DNA from: Fallopia convolvulus
Taxonomy: Eukaryota > Streptophyta > Magnoliopsida > Caryophyllales > Polygonaceae
Length of the DNA stretch: 64,000 bases
Reading direction: 5' to 3'
NCBI GenBank assembly: GCA_964016875.1
Contig: OZ024721.1
Coordinates: 5,151,001-5,215,000, forward strand
Made by a program: the position numbers and the translations under genes. Numbering within the stretch: the stretch's first letter is position 1; each line of letters opens with the position of its first letter. Under the pieces are notes generated by a model, which saw only the letters and a program-made list of their open reading frames with translations, did not search any database and was not told where the DNA came from. Shown one piece after another: positions 46,941 to 59,948 of the stretch.

Positions 46941-49900
46941 ATGGAAACGATTAAAGATATATCAATTAGCAAGAATCAATGTCTAGTGGACAGCGCTACT
47001 ACGCACACCATCTTGAGAAATAAAGAGTACTTTACTCAGTTAACTTTGCTTGAAGCAAATGTTAAAACAATCTCTGGTGTGACAAAATTGATCGAAGGCT
47101 CTGGTAGAGCTTGTATTTTGCTCCCTGAAGGAACAAAATTGATCATAAATGACGCATTATATTCAAGTAAGTCTCAAAGGAACTTACTAAGCTTTAAAGA
47201 TGTGCGTCATAATGGTTTTCATGTAGAAACCATAAATGAAAACAATAAAGAATATTTGTGCATCATAAAACAAATATGTGGCAAGAAGCAGATTTTAGAA
47301 AAACTGCCAGCCGATACTACTGGACTTTATCAGACATATATAAGTCCAATAGAGACAAATGCAACATCCTATGAGAAATTAAATGATAAAAGGATGTTTA
47401 CATTATGGCATGACCGTTTGGGTCATCCAGGTAATGGAATGATGCATAGAATCATTGAAAGTTCAACTGGGCACTCAATAAAGAAAGCAAGTGTCCTTAA
47501 ATCAAGTGATTTGAACTGTAAAGGTTGTTCACTTGGTAAACTAATCACCAGACCTTCCAAGAATAAAGTTGGGATTGAAAATCCAACGTTTTTGGAACGA
47601 ATACAAGGTGATATTTGTGGACCAATAGTCCCACCATGTGGACCATTTCGATACTTTATGGTATTGATTGATGCATCAACAAGATGGTCACATGTGAGCC
47701 TCTTATCAACAAGAAATACAGCTTTTGCTAAGCTCCTAGCTCAAATAATTCGCTTACGAGCGCAATTTCCGGATTATACAATCAAAAGAATCCGGCTTGA
47801 TAATGCAGGAGAATTTACTTCCCAAATATTCAATGACTATTGTATGTCAATTGGGATTACAGTTGAACATCCGGTGGCTCATGTTCACACACAAAATGGT
47901 CTTGTTGAATCTCTGATTAAACGATTACAATTAATCGCTAGACCATTATTGATGAAGTCTAAACTGCCAATATCAGTATGGGGACATGCTATATTGCATG
48001 TCGCAACTCTGGTAAGATTAAGACCAACTGCATATCATAAGTATTCCCCATTACAATTAGTGACTGGTAAAGAACCAGATATATCACATTTAAAGATATT
48101 TGGTTGTGCAGTTTATGTTCCTATTGCTCCACCGCAAAGAACAAAAATGGGTCCCCAACAAAGATTGGGAATATATGTTGGTTTTGAATCCCGATCAATT
48201 ATTAAATATCTTGAACCAACCACGGGTGACCTATTTACGGCAAGACTTGATGATTGTCATTTTAATGAAAATGAATTTCCAAATCTTGGTGGAAAAGGAC
48301 ATAAAGAAATTACTTGGAATGCTTCATCATTATCATATCTTGATTCACGTACAAAAATGTGTGAACAAGAAGTACAAAAGATTGTACATTTACAGAGTAT
48401 AGCAAATCAATTGCCTGACTCATTTACAGACACAAAGAAAGTGACAAAGTCACATGTGCCAGCTGTAAATGCCCCTGAAAGAATTGAAATTCCTACAGGA
48501 CAATTAGATAAGAGTCCTGAAAAGGAATTTATAGCGCGCCGAAAACGCGGCCGCCCGCCTGGATCAAAAGATCTAAAACCAAGAAAGAATAGGCGACATA
48601 ATAATGCAAATGAAGTTGCACCAATTTCCCATTCGGGGGGGGGGGGAACATACCTCCGAAAATCTAGGAGATGTGCTAGAAATAAAAACTGTTCCGGATA
48701 AAAACAAAACGGAGAATGCTCCGGATAAGAATAAAATGGAAACTGTTCCAGATAGTGACAAAAGCATTGATAATTATGAAATTGCAGTAAATTATGTCTA
48801 TTCTGGAATACAGTGGAACAGGAAAGACATTATCCTTGACGAGGTGTTCGCATACTCTATTGCCACCGAAATAGTGGTTGATGATGATGACATCGAACCA
48901 CAAACTATTGATGAGTGTCGTATTAGACACGATTGGCCAAAATGGAAAGAGGCTATGCAGATTGAATTAAAATCGCTTGAAAAGCGTAAAGTTTTTGGCC
49001 CAATAAAGCCCACGCCAATGGGCTTGAAACCAGTAGGCTATAAATGGGTATTTGTACGAAAGCGTAATGCGAAAAACGAAATTGTAAGATATAAGGCAAG
49101 ACTTGTTGCCCAAGGTTTTTCTCAGATACCCGGGGTAGATTATGAGCAAACATATTCCCCTGTAGTTGATGCAACTACATTAAGATTTTTAATTAGCCTA
49201 ACTGTTTCAGAGGAACTACAAATGCGACTTATGGATGTCGTAACTGCATACTTATATGGATCACTTGATAGTGATATTTACATGAAAGTTCCTGAAGGAT
49301 TAAAATTACCCGAAATATATAAAGAAAAATCTCGGGACATGTTTTCCATAAAATTGCAAAGATCATTATATGGTCTGAAACAATCTGGAAGGATGTGGTA
49401 CAATCGGCTTAGTGAATATCTTCTTAAAGAAGGATATCAAAATGATGTCGTTTGTCCATGTGTTTTCATCAAACGATCCAAAAATGGATTCGCTATTATT
49501 GCAGTATATGTTGATGATTTAAATATTATCGGTACATCCAATGAACTTGAAAATACTTGATGAAAGAATTTGAAATGAAAGATCTTGGAAGAACCAAATT
49601 TTGTCTCGGTTTACAAATTGAACATTTGAATGATGGAATTTTCATTCATCAAACAAATTACACCGAGAAAATTTTGAAAAGGTTCTACATGGACAAAGCA
49701 CATCTGTTGAATTCACCCATGATTGTTCGTTCTCTTAGTGTACAGGCTGATCAATTCAGACCTCGAGAAGATGATGAAGAAATTCTCGGTCCTGAAGTCC
49801 CCTACCTAAGCGCAATTGGTGCATTAATGTATCTCGCAAATAATACAAGACCAGATATTGCTTTTGCTGTAAGCTTGTTATCAAGATACAGCTCATTACC

Positions 49901-50498
49901 AACAAGACGACATTGGAACGGAATCAAACATGTGTTCCGATACCTAAGAGGTACTCTTGACCTTGGGTTATATTATCATAAAAATACAAATGCTGCTCTT
50001 GTTGGATATGCAGATGCAGGATATCTATCAGATCCGCACAAAGCAAAATCTCAAAATGGTTATGTATTCACGTATGGAGATACGGCGATCTCATGGAAGT
50101 CAACAAAGCAAACGCTTACTGCTACATCATCAAACCATGCAGAATTAATCGCTCTTTATGAAGCAGGAAGAGAATGTGTCTGGTTAAGATCAATGATTGG
50201 ATATGTTCAAAAAGAATGCAAAATTAGATCAATTGCAGGCAATCCAACCATGATATATGAAGACAATTCTGCATGTGTCACACAAGTCAAAGGGGGTTAT
50301 ATCAAAGGAGATCGGACAAAGCACATTTCGCCAAAATTGTTCTCAACTCATGATCTAGAGAAGGAGGGCAAGATCGCAATCCAGCAAATACGATCAAGTG
50401 AAAATGTTGCAGATTTGTTCACAAAATCCTTACAACCCAAGAAGTTTGAAGATCTTGTGTACAAGATTGGAATGCGCAGATTTCGAGAAGTACGTTGA
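46941..50498 (+). pseudogene. copia-3 pol: protease, integrase, RT, RNase H
   Basis: Frame 1 (46941-48701): protease site CLVDSATTHTILR, HHCC region HDRLGHPGN..CKGC, integrase D,D,E in QGDICGPI, RLDNAGEF and TQNGLVESL, and the basic linker RRKRGRPPGSKD, which resembles an AT-hook. A run of 12 G (48635-48646) shifts the frame. Frame 2 (to 49560) carries reverse transcriptase with YKWVFVRKRNAKNEI, YGLKQSGRMWY and intact YVDD. A second shift at about 49555 leads to frame 3 (49557-50498), with the end of RT and RNase H (GYADAGYLSD, HAELIALYEA, EDNSACV). Two small indels separate otherwise long frames. Confidence 0.9.
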
Positions 50499-50732
50499 TT
50501 TCAGGGGGAGAATTATACGCATTGCACTCTTTTTCCCTTCGTTCAGGTTTTTTCCCACTGGGTTTTACCTGACAAGGTTTTTAACGAGACAATATTATGA
50601 AAGCGTATAAGACAAGCTGTACTCTTTTTCCCTATGCTATAGTTTTTATCCCAATGGGTTTTTTCCTAGCCAGGTTTTTAATGAGGCAGCATATAGATAA
50701 CCCCAAATGAAATGATGAATATTCAAGGGGAG

Positions 50733-51003
50733 TGTTAAGAGATAAGGTGAATTATTCATCCATCATTGCTTTTGTTTTATTAGGCCTAAGAGATGAAATA
50801 TCATCATCGCTTTTTGTTTTATTAGGCTGGCAATCATTACCGCAATGACGGCCTTCAATTTTTCTCAGCTTTATACGGCTGAACTTCGCATGTACGCAAA
50901 ACTTTTGCTATAAATAGGATGTACAATTCACTGTAAAGAATTAACGAAATCAGTTCAGATTTCTCAACTTTCTCAGCTCTCTCTCCCCCAATATTTCACA
51001 ACA
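50733..51003 (+). repeat. copia-3 3' LTR
   Basis: 271 bp, lacks the 14-bp duplication of the 5' copy. Confidence 0.9.
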
Positions 51004-51008
51004 ATTTT

Positions 51009-51300
51009 AATATAAACATTGTAATATTTTTGGTTTTAACTTAAGATTTTAAATTTTATAACATAAATTTTACTTGAAAACTATATATATAATATAATAT
51101 ATTTTAAATAGTATTTTTATGTAATTTATTTTAATTATTAAAATTGTGTTTTAATTTATTTAAATACAAAAATATTTTTTCCATTAGAAATAAAATAATG
51201 AAAATTCACAAATAAGGACACAAACTTAACTTTTACGAAAGTTTAGAATACCATTCCGAATAAGTTTACCGGAACTTCCAAAAAAAATTATTACTGAGGC
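51009..51300 (+). repeat. Degraded end of the MULE family seen at 2680-4336
   Basis: Order and spacing of blocks such as AAATACAAAAATA, CCATTAGAAA, ACAAATAAGGAC, AAAGTTTAGAATACCA and CCGGAACTTCC mirror the right end at 4090-4336. Copia-3 lies immediately to its left, so the rest may be lost or beyond recognition. Confidence 0.55.
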
Positions 51301-51613
51301 TATTTTATTTACGGTGGCTAGAAGAACTCTTTACGACATTACTCTCGTATGATTTACAATCATAGATTTTTATTTACCTCTCCACCATCCATCATCGTAC
51401 GCCAAGGGCCTTAAAAACAGGGAAACCCCATCGAACGCATTTTCCTCTCTGAGATCAGTTTCCCATCTCTCGTCTCGTTCGCATAATTGAAGGTGCTTCG
51501 TTGCGTATATCACTCTCCCAACTCTCTTCGAATTCCAAAATTTTCTCCACTTCCTCTTCTTTCTCTGATTCGCCTGCACATTTCGAGTGGTTTGCTGTTC
51601 AGGTGGTTCAGAA
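51301..51613 (+). promoter_or_regulatory. Phosphoglucomutase promoter and leader
   Basis: CT-rich leader (TCTCTCGTCTCG, CTTCCTCTTCTTTCTC) directly before the start. The minus-strand open frame at 51370-51849 overlaps this leader and exon 1 and is not called. Confidence 0.45.
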
Positions 51614-54600
51614 ATGGTGGCGTTCAAGGTTGTTACTGTGCAAACCACCCCCTTCGATGGCCAGAAGCCTGGCACTTCCGGTCTCCGCAAGAAGGTTTCG
51701 TTTTGTTTTCTTTTTTCTTTTCTACTCTCCGGATTTTCTTCCTTGTTTCGTACTGATCTGAATTTGTGTGGTTTGCTCTTTGCTGATTGACGTCGTTCTG
51801 TGCGTTGATCTCTCGCTGCACAATTCATTTGATAGTCACTCGACTTCAAATTTTTATGGATGTTCTTTTTTTTTTCTGTTACTTTTTTTCGGAATAGTGG
51901 GATTCAGATTAAGATCCTTCACTGGATCTGTAATCGTATATGATCACGATGTTAATTAGGTTCAGCGATCACTTCAGAATTTCACCGGAAGCAGTGATAT
52001 ACATTGATACGAGGTTGAAATCGAATAATCATACTAGCACTGAAATGAAAAGTCTGTCCCTCAAGTTTGAGATATCAATATTTGTGATATAGGTTGCTAG
52101 TTTAGATCTTCAAAAGTCTGACATAGTTATTCAACCAGGAGGAAATTGCATGAACCTATGATTGTTTTGCAATCATCAGAGCCAATTATCTGATTTGGTA
52201 TGTTTGTAGCGTTATAGAAGCATATTGCCGGAGGATCAAGGAGGGAGAACTAGTGCTGCTAGATACTTTATATTCAAATATGGTTATGATGTTGATTAAC
52301 TTGTGCTTAAAGAGTGAGATCCAATATGTTGGCCCTTTGGTATCGGTTTTGCATCGATTCTTTTAGCTTATCACTTTTATGTTGAGTTTTATTTGACGAG
52401 TATGATATTTTATAGTCCCATTTGTAAATAATATTCTGTAATTTCAGGTGAAAGTGTTCACACAACCCCATTACCTACACAATTTTGTACAGGCAACATT
52501 CAATGCTCTCACAGAAGAAAAAGTTAAGGGTATGTGTGATCTCATTCAGTTAGTCCTTTAATGCAATTTTGACCAATCCATTGATCATCAATCAAATGGT
52601 CATGCATTTTGCTTTAACATAATAAGAGTATAAGACAAGCAGGAATTTAAAATTTTGAGATAAAGGAAAAGCAAGTAATAGTTTCCAACTCTCAATGCTT
52701 TATGTATACTTAGTGAAATTGTGTTTTCTTTTGTGCACAAATTTACAAATTTTTCAGTCTTTTGTATGCTTTGTGATAGTTGTTCCTGAAGATTTTGGCT
52801 CAATCTACTTTGAATATCATTGAGTTGCATTCCTCTTTCCTCTTTGAGCCCCCTCTCCACAAAAGTTATTCTTATGAGATACAAAACTTGTTTATATTAA
52901 TAGTGCTTTGGGAATAATAGGGATGATTTGATAATGCAGGTAAAACATTGGTTGTTTCTGGCGATGGTCGCTATTTTTCGAAAGATGCAATTCAGGTTAC
53001 TAACATAAAGTTTTCCCCCCTTCTGTGTAGATTTTATTAAAAAACTGTGCACATTTTTTTAGTATGTATAATTTTACTTTGAAATATCTGAAAAACAGAT
53101 CATCATTAAGATGGCTGCTGGTAATGGAGTAAGACGTATTTGGGTTGGCCAAAATGGATTGCTGTCTACTCCTGCTGTATCAGCTGTCATCCGTGAAAGA
53201 GTTGGACAAGACGTAAGTTCAGTTTGTTAAACTTTTGCTTTATAAATATCTGTGTAAGTAATCATTTAAATAATTTTCTCTTCTATTTTGTGAATCAGGA
53301 ATCTAAAGCATCTGGAGCATTTATCTTGACTGCTAGTCACAACCCTGGAGGTCCCCATGAGGTTTATCCTTATTGTAGTTGGTGGACTTTTAGCTTCAGT
53401 CATGTTTTTAACTTGTTATCTGCACCGCAAGTGAGTTTTGTTAGAACAACCTGTTCTCACTTCGACTGACAATTACAGGATTTTGGAATCAAATACAACA
53501 TGGAAAATGGAGGCCCTGCTCCAGAGGGAGTTACGGACAAGATCTATGAGTACACAACTACCATAAAGGAGTACTTGATCGCAGAGGATATCCCTGATGT
53601 AATATTGGCTTACCAGTGCACGAGTTTTCATGATCCATTAGTTTATACATCTTTCATTGATGCAGTTTCTATATTGCAGGTGGATATTTCTACTGTAGGC
53701 AATACTAGTTTTTCTGGGCCTGAAGGGCCATTTGATGTTGAAGTTTTTGATGCCACTGAGACTTATGTGAAGCTTATGAGGTAAGTCATTTTTATATGAT
53801 TACTGGAAGTTCTAGGCAAATTGTTACAAAGGCAATTATTCCCCTGCAAAATTAGGTTCTTAGTGATCTGTTATGGTTTCATCTGTTAATAGAGTATGCA
53901 TGTAAATTACAGCTGATGCTTAGAGTTGTATCATACAATAGTTGATTTTTCGAACTCTATGGTTGTTGAATTTTTAGTTTATAGCTAATGTCACAAGTCT
54001 ACAAATTGTTATCTCCCTTCCAATCTGTATAAAGATCATTATCGCTTCTATATGTTTTCTTGGACATGGTTTAGGCATTTAGCCTTTAAATAATGGACTT
54101 ACTAGTTATTTTAGCTCCATAATTTATGATGTGTGTTTTGAATGAACAGATCAATCTTTGACTTCCCATCTATTCAGAAGCTTATTTCATCTCCAAAGTT
54201 CTCATTTTGGTATATTTCACCCTCAAGTCCCTGCCTTTTTTTTTTCTAGCTTCTTGTGGCAAGTACTTATCCGCTATGTTCTATCTTATTTTGTCATTCT
54301 AAAGTTATGATTCACTTCATGGAGTTGCTGGTGTTTATGCTCAACGTATTTTTGTGGAAGAGCTTGGTGCAGACAGTGCATCATTGTTGAATTGTGTTCC
54401 AAAGGTTTGTCTGATCAGTTCTCTTAGAAAACTATACTATCCTTTTGATTCCAGCAAGTCGTCTTTGATTTTCGACTTAATTTTTCTCAGGAAGATTTTG
54501 GAGGAGGGCATCCTGATCCAAATTTGACCTATGCAAAGGAATTAGTTGAGCGCATGGGGTTAGGCAAATCAAGTTCTCAAACCGAGCCACCGGAGTTTGG

Positions 54601-56484
54601 TGCTGCAGCTGATGGTGATGCCGATCGCAACATGGTCCTTGGGAAAAGGTAATGTTACTTGGACATTTATGAATACTTTGTCCTGCTAATACATTAATAT
54701 GACAATAAAAAATTAAAAACCTGAAACTTATTATTTTGCTAGATTTTTTGTGACCCCATCAGACTCTGTTGCTATAATTGCTGCAAATGCTGTTGAATGC
54801 ATTCCTTACTTTTCCGGAGGTCTGAAAGGAGTCGCGAGGTATGACTGACTGATTCCTTTACTTCTTGAAATAGAACGTGTGATTAGATGAATATCCATCT
54901 TCTTTTCTCATGGAGATGTAACATCGATTTCGTTTCCTGTGCAGGAGCATGCCAACATCAGCTGCACTTGATGTTGTTGCAAAGCATCTTAACTTGAAGT
55001 TTTTCGAGGCAAGTTTAGTAAATAGTTTTAAGTTATTCGCCCCATTCAACCCTTCGTCCCCTCTCATTTTAATAAAATGATAAAATTCCAGGTGCCCACT
55101 GGCTGGAAATTTTTTGGTAACTTAATGGATGCTGGAATGTGTTCCGTTTGTGGTGAAGAAAGCTTTGGAACTGGTATGAGTTTTGTCTGTTCCCTTGCAC
55201 TTCAATCAAAATCCCGTAAAAGTCGTCATTAGATAATTTTTTTATCTGTTTCACCATATTCTTAAATAGGCTCTGACCATGTACGTGAGAAGGATGGAAT
55301 ATGGGCAGTTTTGGCTTGGCTATCGATTCTTGCTCACAAGAACAAGGATAACCTAAGTGGTGGGAAGCTTGTTAGTGTTGAAGATATTGTTCGTAAGCAC
55401 TGGGAGACTTATGGCCGTCACTACTACACACGCTATGATTATGAGGTAATCAGTTGTATTGGGTTTAAATTCCTCTCTTAGGGTGTGTTTGGTTGGATGC
55501 GTGGAAAGGAAACAGTGCCATTGCTTTTAATGGAAGGGAAAGGGTTAAAATCGAAATGTGTGTTTGGTAGAATTTATGAATGGAAAGGTTCAAACTCTGA
55601 ATTGTGTGTACAAGACATGTTATGGAATCTCAGATCAAAGTTAAATGAAGATGAAATTAAAATGCAATAACTCGAACTTCCAAATCTAGATTATCCAGAC
55701 ATTTCCAAATTTGAACAAATTTTTTGTGTGCATTTGTTTTGTATGATCATGTCTTGACAATGCGTTCCATTTTTTTCCCCAAAGAATGTTGATGCAGGTG
55801 CCGCTAAAGAACTTATGGCTCACCTTGTCAAACTTCAATCTACCATTCCTGAAGTTAACAAGTATGTCAAACATAATTTCATAACTGGATCAAATATACT
55901 CCCATCTGTTTTTTTGTTGGGCCTTTCTATTTGTGAATTCATCTTTTCTGAGTACGGAATCTTTTCTGTATTGTCCGATTTCATAGGATTGTGAAGGAGG
56001 CACGTCCAGATGTGTCCAATGTTGTAAATGGTGATGAGTTTGAATACAAGGATCCTGTGGATGGCTCAGTCTCAAAGAACCAGGGCATTCGCTATTTCTT
56101 TGAGGATGGGTCAAGACTTGTAAGTAAACTCTTAATTTTCATTTTCACTCTTCAGCTATTTAATCTAGTTTGTTAATTAAAATCCTTCCTTGTACGATGC
56201 AGATTTTCCGTCTCTCTGGAACCGGATCAGAAGGAGCAACCATTCGTCTATACATTGAGCAGTACGAGAAGGATTCATCTAAGATTGGCAGAGATTCACA
56301 AGATGCACTTGCTCCTCTAGTAAGATCTTGTTTCCACTTATTTGGTTCAATCAATCCTTTCCTTGTTCTTGTTCTTGTTCTTGACGGGTTTGGTGAATAA
56401 AATTGTTTGTAGGTGGCGGTTGCTCTCAAACTTTCTAAGATGCAGGAGTTCACTGGACGATCTGCTCCCACCGTTATCACATAA
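51614..56484 (+). CDS. PGM: Phosphoglucomutase, cytosolic
   Basis: Eighteen exons: 51614-51694, 52448-52529, 52940-52995, 53099-53212, 53299-53361, 53479-53598, 53680-53780, 54150-54209, 54305-54404, 54491-54648, 54743-54838, 54945-55008, 55092-55173, 55270-55445, 55785-55861, 55987-56119, 56203-56319, 56413-56484. They total 1752 nt, 583 aa, the usual length of the plant cytosolic enzyme. The enzyme interconverts glucose 1- and 6-phosphate for sucrose metabolism and cell-wall precursors. The phosphoserine loop TASHNPGG has Ser124, the metal loop DGDADR is at 300-305, the sugar loop GEES at 386-389, and the phosphate site RLSGTGSEG at 524-532. No transit peptide precedes MVAFKVVTVQTTPFDGQKPG, so it is the cytosolic form. 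Intron 12 (55009-55091) must be GC-AG. All exon phases fit; no defects seen. Confidence 0.97.
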
Positions 56485-57172
56485 ATAAATCAAGAAATGC
56501 TTCTAATGCTTCTGCGGGAAAATTATATTGAGCTAAATTGTAAGAGTTGAGTTTCTCCTCATAAACAACACTAGATGCGGTGTGATTGTCTTTTTGATGT
56601 TTTCATTTTTAAAACAGCGAGTCTTTTTCAGTTGGCAACCTCATTAGAAGGACAGCAAGTTTGCTGGTAACTGCCATATAAGCTAAATAAAAAAGGTACT
56701 TTTTTAAGTGCAATCTTCAGTCATTTCTTGTTTTTTTATTGATAAATTAAATGGTTTTAGCGGTATGTCCCATCTCTGAAAAACACTTGTTGTGACTGAA
56801 TAATCATGTTCTGCTGCTACTAGACATATCCCATCTCAAATATCCGATTGAGATTGCCTTAATAAACTATGCACATACTCATGGTAAAGAAAGGTGCCAA
56901 TGAACAATGAAAGGAGAACCCCCTTTTTACCATTTTAATTAGAGTTGCCGTGTTTAATAATTTCGCATCCCAAAACTCATAAATTTACCATTTCTTACAT
57001 ACATGTACTTAAATTACAATTACATCCTTGAATAACACAACTATGTATAGCAGCACCTTTTCATTAACTATCAACACATGTAGTACGTAACTACGTATGT
57101 CAATATGTTCACGAGGCCCAACTACAGTTTGCTTTAATTTAATTACTAGCCCACATCAATAGTACACGTACA
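56485..57172. other. Space between convergent genes
   Basis: Contains the 3' UTRs of phosphoglucomutase and pectinesterase. No other gene or repeat was recognised. Confidence 0.6.
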
Positions 57173-58903
57173 TCATAGACCAGCCATGTACGGTGCTCCG
57201 GTGGCCGGAATCCACAAATCTCCGGCCAAAAAGCTCTCGGCGGTGAACCTCGAAGCCTCGGCTGGATTGTTTATAACGTGGTAACCCGTCCAATTAACTC
57301 TTCCTCTAGTACTTGCACCAGGACCAAAGTTCATGTACTCCCCATAGTAAAGGGTATTTAGGGCAAAGGTTGATTCATTCCATGGCAACCAACCTTGTGG
57401 GTGTATCAAGTTGTCTAGGAAACACTTCATCAACAGTGTTCTTGAGTACTCCTTCCATGGCCGTCCCAGATACGTACTCATCCGTAACGAACTCTCGACT
57501 TGCTTCAACTCTGAGCTTGCGATGATCCAAGAACTGTGGATCACTATACCTGTGTTTTCATGAGGATCAGATCTTCCTTGAGCAGTAATGGTGACCTTCT
57601 GATTCCAATTAGGCCTTCTCACATATATGTTACAGCTCTGAAGAACCACAGCTGCATCCCCAAAGATGAAGTCGACGGTGCCATAGATGTCACAATCTCT
57701 ATAAAACTGGCGTTTGGAGTGCACGTACAAGGTGTCTTGGTATCCTTTGAAGCTGCACCTGTGGAACACCGAGAAGTCGGATCCGGATCTTAGAGCAACC
57801 GCTTGGTGCTTCTCTCGCCCTGCTGTGTTCTCAAACGTGATGTCCCTTGCTATGAACCCGTCTCCTGAAACGGCTTCTCGATCATCAAACAATATAGTCT
57901 TAATTAGTATACATACCAAAGTAGAAACATCAATAACAAAAATTAATGCCATGTTTTGTAACATATATGGTTGATCAAATTGCTATATGTTGGACGACTT
58001 ACCAAAAGTCGCCGATCTAAAGGTGGTAGATCCATCGACGACATTTTTGTTACCTCTAATAATGGTAACGTCAATGCCATCTCCGATCAACATCAAATTC
58101 TTCATCTTCTTTTTGATCTCAATGCTCTCCATGTACACGCCCACTTTCACATGGATCACAAATCTCCTCATCATGTTGCCTCTTCTTAGCTTGGTTGAAG
58201 CAAATATAGCCTTTGAGATGGTATTGTAGTGACCCAAACCATTCTTATCCACAACAAGATCCACCATCTTATGTAGATTCTCCTTAGGATGCTCGACAAG
58301 TCTCTTGTCTTTATGTGACACCCACAATGGGAAGCCTGTGTCCGAGACATAATGTACTCTCTTGTGAGGCGAAACAACGCTATGAATGGCTAGGGCATTG
58401 CTAAGCAACTTAGTGAAGTTGTTTAGCATGAAGGAGAGGGTTTGTAAATGTGGAGTGCTTGAGTTGTGGTCTAAAAATCCATTCTTGCAAGCTTCATGGT
58501 TGGCAATAGATGCACTCAAATATGTTTGTATATCATCCAAGCTGGAATTGGTAAGGCTATTCTTCTTAGAGTTGATTGCTTGGTCAAGCAAGTCGTTCGT
58601 GTCCTTGTAGAGCTCAAGGCAATCTCTCCATGCCGACTTGGCATGAGCGTTGTTGACCAAGGTAGCGTTCATGGACGAAATGAGTCTATGAGCTTCATGA
58701 GCTTGGTTCTTTGTCACCCTTAGGGCTAGATCACTAAATGGTACTTGTTGGGTTTGGTTAGTGTGAATGAAGGTGTGACATATTTGAGGATGAGGAGTTT
58801 TGTCACAAGACGATATGATTTGGGCTTGAGCACTAAGGTGATCATCATTCATGTAGAAGAGGAGAAAGATGGATCTTAGGAAATACAAGGTTAGGATAGC
58901 CAT
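57173..58903 (-). CDS. Pectinesterase with N-terminal inhibitor (PMEI) domain
   Basis: Exon 1 is 58903-58003 and exon 2 is 57873-57173, with a GT-AG intron of 129 bp; 533 aa. A hydrophobic N-terminus (residues 1-17, MAILTLYFLRSIFLLFY) fits a signal peptide or anchor. The PMEI-like domain has four cysteines (33, 42, 95, 139). The catalytic domain follows from about residue 212: GVYMES near 255, QAVAL with Gln324, QDTL with Gln346 and Asp347, DFIFG with Asp368, and LGRPW with Arg438. All known catalytic residues of the family are present. The enzyme removes methyl groups from pectin in the wall. Between the domains DKRLVEHP may stand in for the usual RRLL-type processing site, but this is a guess. 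The exon junction gives SATFAVSGDGFIARD, as in other family members. Confidence 0.95.
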
Positions 58904-59617
58904 ATAAAATGTGGAGATGGAGATTGAGATATGGAGGGAAGTTTGAAAACCATTTGATTATGAGGTGTGAGCTTTAGGCTTTTATTTTATTATTAATATT
59001 ATTATTGGTGGCAATTCACACGTATTGTCATGTAAGAAAACCAGTTTCTGTTCACAAGTATTAATTAGAGAGACACCTCGTGTGTTGGTAGGCTTGGCTC
59101 GGGTGTTTTGTGTAGATCCTTCATCCTTCTTATGTGGATACCATTCCGTTCGATTCTCTAGGAAAATATGTAGACTTTTTTTCCCTTGCCACGTGGCCTT
59201 TTCGTCCACCTAATCACCTACACATTAATGAAGTCTATTAGCATATTGTATTATATTTCACCCTAACTTGTAACACAAGTATTGTATTTGTAATAAAAAA
59301 TATAATTAACTACAACTTGCACGAGGTTAAAATTATTGTTGTAAATATATTTGATACACTTCGTTCTTATTTGGTATTCATATCAAGATATCAGATATGA
59401 CTGGCATTGATATGATTGATATTTATATATATATATATATTTAGTAGATCCTGATATCGATATTAAATTAATATTTATTATTTAATATATAGGTATATTG
59501 ATATCAATTAATATCAAAGTAATATCAAAGTGTTATTTTAATATACCTAAAAAATTAATATATATAAAAAATATCATTCATATCCACACTATTATTCAAT
59601 ATTTTAATATAATTCAG
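58904..59617. other. Pectinesterase upstream region
   Basis: An AT-rich block near 58980-59000 could supply a minus-strand TATA box about 80-90 bp before the ATG. A TA run lies at 59425-59441. No gene seen. Confidence 0.5.
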
Positions 59618-59880
59618 TTTGGTTCAAACGAAACAAACTCTTATCCTGAAACGAAATCTTATCCTAAAATGAATGCACTTTTCCTAGTTCGTAGTGCACT
59701 TTTTCGGATTTGCACTTTTCTTACTTTGTAGTGCACTTTTCGTACTTCTTGTAATACACTTTTTCAGATTGCACTTTTCATATTTTGGAATGCACTTTTG
59801 ATATAAAAGTGCACTACGAACTAGAAAAAGTGCATTCGTTTCACGTTTTAGGATAAGAGTTTGTTTTATTTGAACCAAAC
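59618..59880. mobile_element. Foldback or MITE-like inverted repeat
   Basis: Arms starting TTTGGTTCAAA pair along about 85 bp (59618-59700 with 59795-59880), sharing AACAAACTCTTATCCT and CTAGTTCGTAGTGCAC. The centre repeats GTGCACTTTT-type blocks. TCAG flanks both sides (59614-59617, 59881-59884) and may be the target copy. A partial extra copy follows to 59948. Confidence 0.65.
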
Positions 59881-59948
59881 TCAGTTTTGTTCAAATGAAA
59901 CAAACTCTTATCCTGAAAATTGAAAAGTGCACTACAAAGTACGAAAAG

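Larger units (their letters stand above)
44837..51003 (+). mobile_element. Ty1/copia retrotransposon copia-3
   Basis: LTRs at 44837-45121 and 50733-51003 with duplication ATTTT (44832-44836, 51004-51008). The LTRs differ by a 14-bp tandem duplication in the 5' copy and about three substitutions, so the insertion is fairly recent. CGTTATCAGCACGAG after the 5' LTR is the primer-site region. Gag is heavily damaged; the pol region is nearly complete with two frameshifts. The order protease-integrase-RT-RNase H is copia type. The lineage differs from copia-1 and copia-2 (DSATTH protease site, basic RGRP linker). Confidence 0.93.

Noticed and set aside
51370..51849. Minus-strand 159-aa frame over the phosphoglucomutase leader
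   Set aside because: Overlaps exon 1 of a clear gene on the other strand and has no recognisable domain.
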